In this document: positions 63,030 to 64,000 of the stretch, one piece after another
How the letters are laid out: each line of letters starts with the position of its first letter
Position numbering within the stretch: the first letter of the stretch is position 1
Source of the DNA: Pseudovibrio flavus
GTDB taxonomy: Bacteria > Pseudomonadota > Alphaproteobacteria > Rhizobiales > Stappiaceae
DNA length: 64,000 nucleotides
Reading direction: 5' to 3'
Assembly (NCBI RefSeq): GCF_009711345.1
Contig: NZ_SMMA01000065.1
Coordinates: 107,042 to 171,041 of the forward strand
The notes under the pieces: model-generated
Told to the model about the DNA's origin: nothing
Database searches by the model: none
The model's input: only the letters and a program-made list of their open reading frames with translations
Made by a program: the position numbers and the translations under genes

Positions 63030-63293
63030 TCAACGTTCGTCGGGCAATTCTTCTGTGCCAGAAGCCTGACCTGCGCCGCCAATCTGAATCTTTTCCACCT
63101 TGTCTTCGGCAGCTTTAAGCAGCTTTTCGCAGCGGGTGCGTAGCGCATCACCGCGTGCGTATAGCTCAATACTGGTTTCAAGCGGCACGTTGCCCTGTTC
63201 AAGATTACGAACGATGGTTTCCAGCTCGGCAAGAGCTTGCTCAAAGGACAGGGTTTCGATCTGAGGTTGGGATTCAGCAGAAAGTGTGCTCAC
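63030..63293 (-). CDS. xseB: Exodeoxyribonuclease VII small subunit
   Basis: An 87-residue helical subunit. [55 protein letters not shown] is the diagnostic XseB core. With XseA it degrades single-stranded DNA. It lies 51 bases after the HDAC-family gene, as in other alphaproteobacteria, and is followed by the AT-rich gap before dxs. Confidence 0.95.
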   Translation of the reverse strand: MSTLSAESQPQIETLSFEQALAELETIVRNLEQGNVPLETSIELYARGDALRTRCEKLLKAAEDKVEKIQIGGAGQASGTEELPDER

Positions 63294-63344
63294 GTGGCTT
63301 GCCCTTTTGCATAGGCCCGTTTGCGGGCGGACTTGGTTGATGGA

Positions 63345-64000
63345 TCAAGGATCCATCAATGTCATTACATGGGATGCAACAGATCGTGCAAGCCCTTCAA
63401 GGTCGTATCCACCCTCCAATACCGATAGAACGCGGCTATCGCACTTTTTCTGGGCAAGGTTCATGGCTTCACGGGTAACCCAAGCAAAGTCGTGTTCAGT
63501 AAGGCGCAGTCCGCCTAGCGGGTCACGGGTGTGCGCATCAAAGCCCGACGACAGGACGATGAAGTCTGGGTCAAAGGCTTCCATGCGCGGGAGTATGATG
63601 TTCTCGATAGCATCTCGAAATTCAGCAGAACCATCACCGTTCTTAAGCGGAACATTGACGATGTTATTATGTTCGCCTGTTTCCTCCCTCAATCCCGTAC
63701 CGGGATAAAGCGGCGCCTGATGGGTGGATACGTACATGACGGTTGGATCATCCCAAAAAATGTCCTGCGTCCCATTACCGTGATGAACATCAAAGTCGAG
63801 AATAACAACCCGCTCCGCGCCAAAGTTCTTTTGCGCGTGGCGAGCTGCGATGGCTGCATTGTTGAAGTAGCAAAAGCCCATCGCTCTGTTTTTCTCGGCG
63901 TGATGTCCCGGAGGGCGGATCGAGCAGAAAGCGTTGCGCACACGCCCGGTCATTATCTCTTCTGTAGCCTTACAGCACGCACCGACCGCTCGCATCGCAG
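63345..64000 (-). CDS. Histone deacetylase/acetylpolyamine amidohydrolase family protein (5' end outside window)
   Basis: The C-terminal 218 residues of a deacetylase; the gene runs off the window edge. Zinc-site and catalytic motifs are intact: SIRPPGHHAEKNRAMGFCYFNN, VVILDFDVHHGNGTQDIFWDDP and VLSSGFDAHTRDPLGGL, with LEGGYDLEGLARS at the end. Family members remove acetyl groups from polyamines, lysine or other small molecules. It precedes xseB and dxs in the conserved block. Confidence 0.93.
   Translation of the reverse strand, partial: AMRAVGACCKATEEIMTGRVRNAFCSIRPPGHHAEKNRAMGFCYFNNAAIAARHAQKNFGAERVVILDFDVHHGNGTQDIFWDDPTVMYVSTHQAPLYPGTGLREETGEHNNIVNVPLKNGDGSAEFRDAIENIILPRMEAFDPDFIVLSSGFDAHTRDPLGGLRLTEHDFAWVTREAMNLAQKKCDSRVLSVLEGGYDLEGLARSVASHVMTLMDP

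Overview
The window is a gene-dense piece of an alphaproteobacterial chromosome, most likely from a marine Hyphomicrobiales/Stappiaceae-type organism; Pseudovibrio would fit the moderate base composition and gene content, but this is inference from content alone. Supporting marks are the split F0 operon with AtpI and a b' subunit, the dsbA-dsbA-smc block, the nadA-nadB-nadC operon with a NadQ-type regulator, the HDAC-xseB-dxs-tlyA block, the TIGR02301 protein, and palindromic repeats of the kind common in Rhizobiales genomes. I see no prophage, transposase, CRISPR array, tRNA or rRNA.

Layout. 1-7300 (+): DsbA-like oxidoreductases, SMC, then the ATP synthase F0 operon atpI-atpB-atpE-atpF'-atpF. 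7380-9187 (-): RNase HII and a PA0069-type radical SAM protein. 9302-13003 (+): a small GT2-like protein, a ceramidase-like membrane protein and malic enzyme. 13190-15066 (+): a lysine riboswitch followed by a NhaC-family transporter. 15222-16187: a DUF962/Mpo1-like protein and a GNAT acetyltransferase. 16300-24289: glyS and glyQ, which are unusually separated by an alanine exporter, a D-aminopeptidase and a GH3 protein that has lost its catalytic residues. 24329-28720: an S49 protease, a family-4 uracil-DNA glycosylase and ETF-ubiquinone oxidoreductase. 29621-33338 (-): nadC, nadB and nadA behind a promoter region with two palindromes. 33711-36044 (+): an MFS transporter and an AcuI-type reductase. 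36179-41367 (-): a SleB hydrolase, NadQ, a tyrosine phosphatase, an HD hydrolase, YgfZ and a secreted hypothetical protein. 41528-54026: LysE exporter, small hypotheticals, SRAP, an FAD dehydrogenase, fabI, a histidine phosphatase, GNAT, PEBP, aroC, a VOC protein, an HTH-RibB-degenerate RibA fusion and a methyltransferase. 54027-54749: a nest of palindromic repeats with no gene. 54750-64000 (mostly -): small proteins, three methyltransferases (including RlmD-like and TlyA), a copper/cytochrome-oxidase assembly cluster, dxs, xseB and the 3' part of a histone-deacetylase-family gene.

Working together. NAD synthesis (nadABC) and its probable repressor NadQ lie about 4 kb apart. The copper chaperone genes (SCO, PCuAC, a DUF2946-like protein) feed cytochrome oxidase, while the nearby F0 genes and ETF-QO serve the same respiratory chain. 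FabI, AroC, RibB and Dxs supply fatty acids, aromatics, flavin and isoprenoids. The strongest non-coding signal is the lysine riboswitch with a start-codon-sequestering hairpin in front of the NhaC-like gene; it predicts that this annotated Na+/H+ antiporter is really a lysine transporter.
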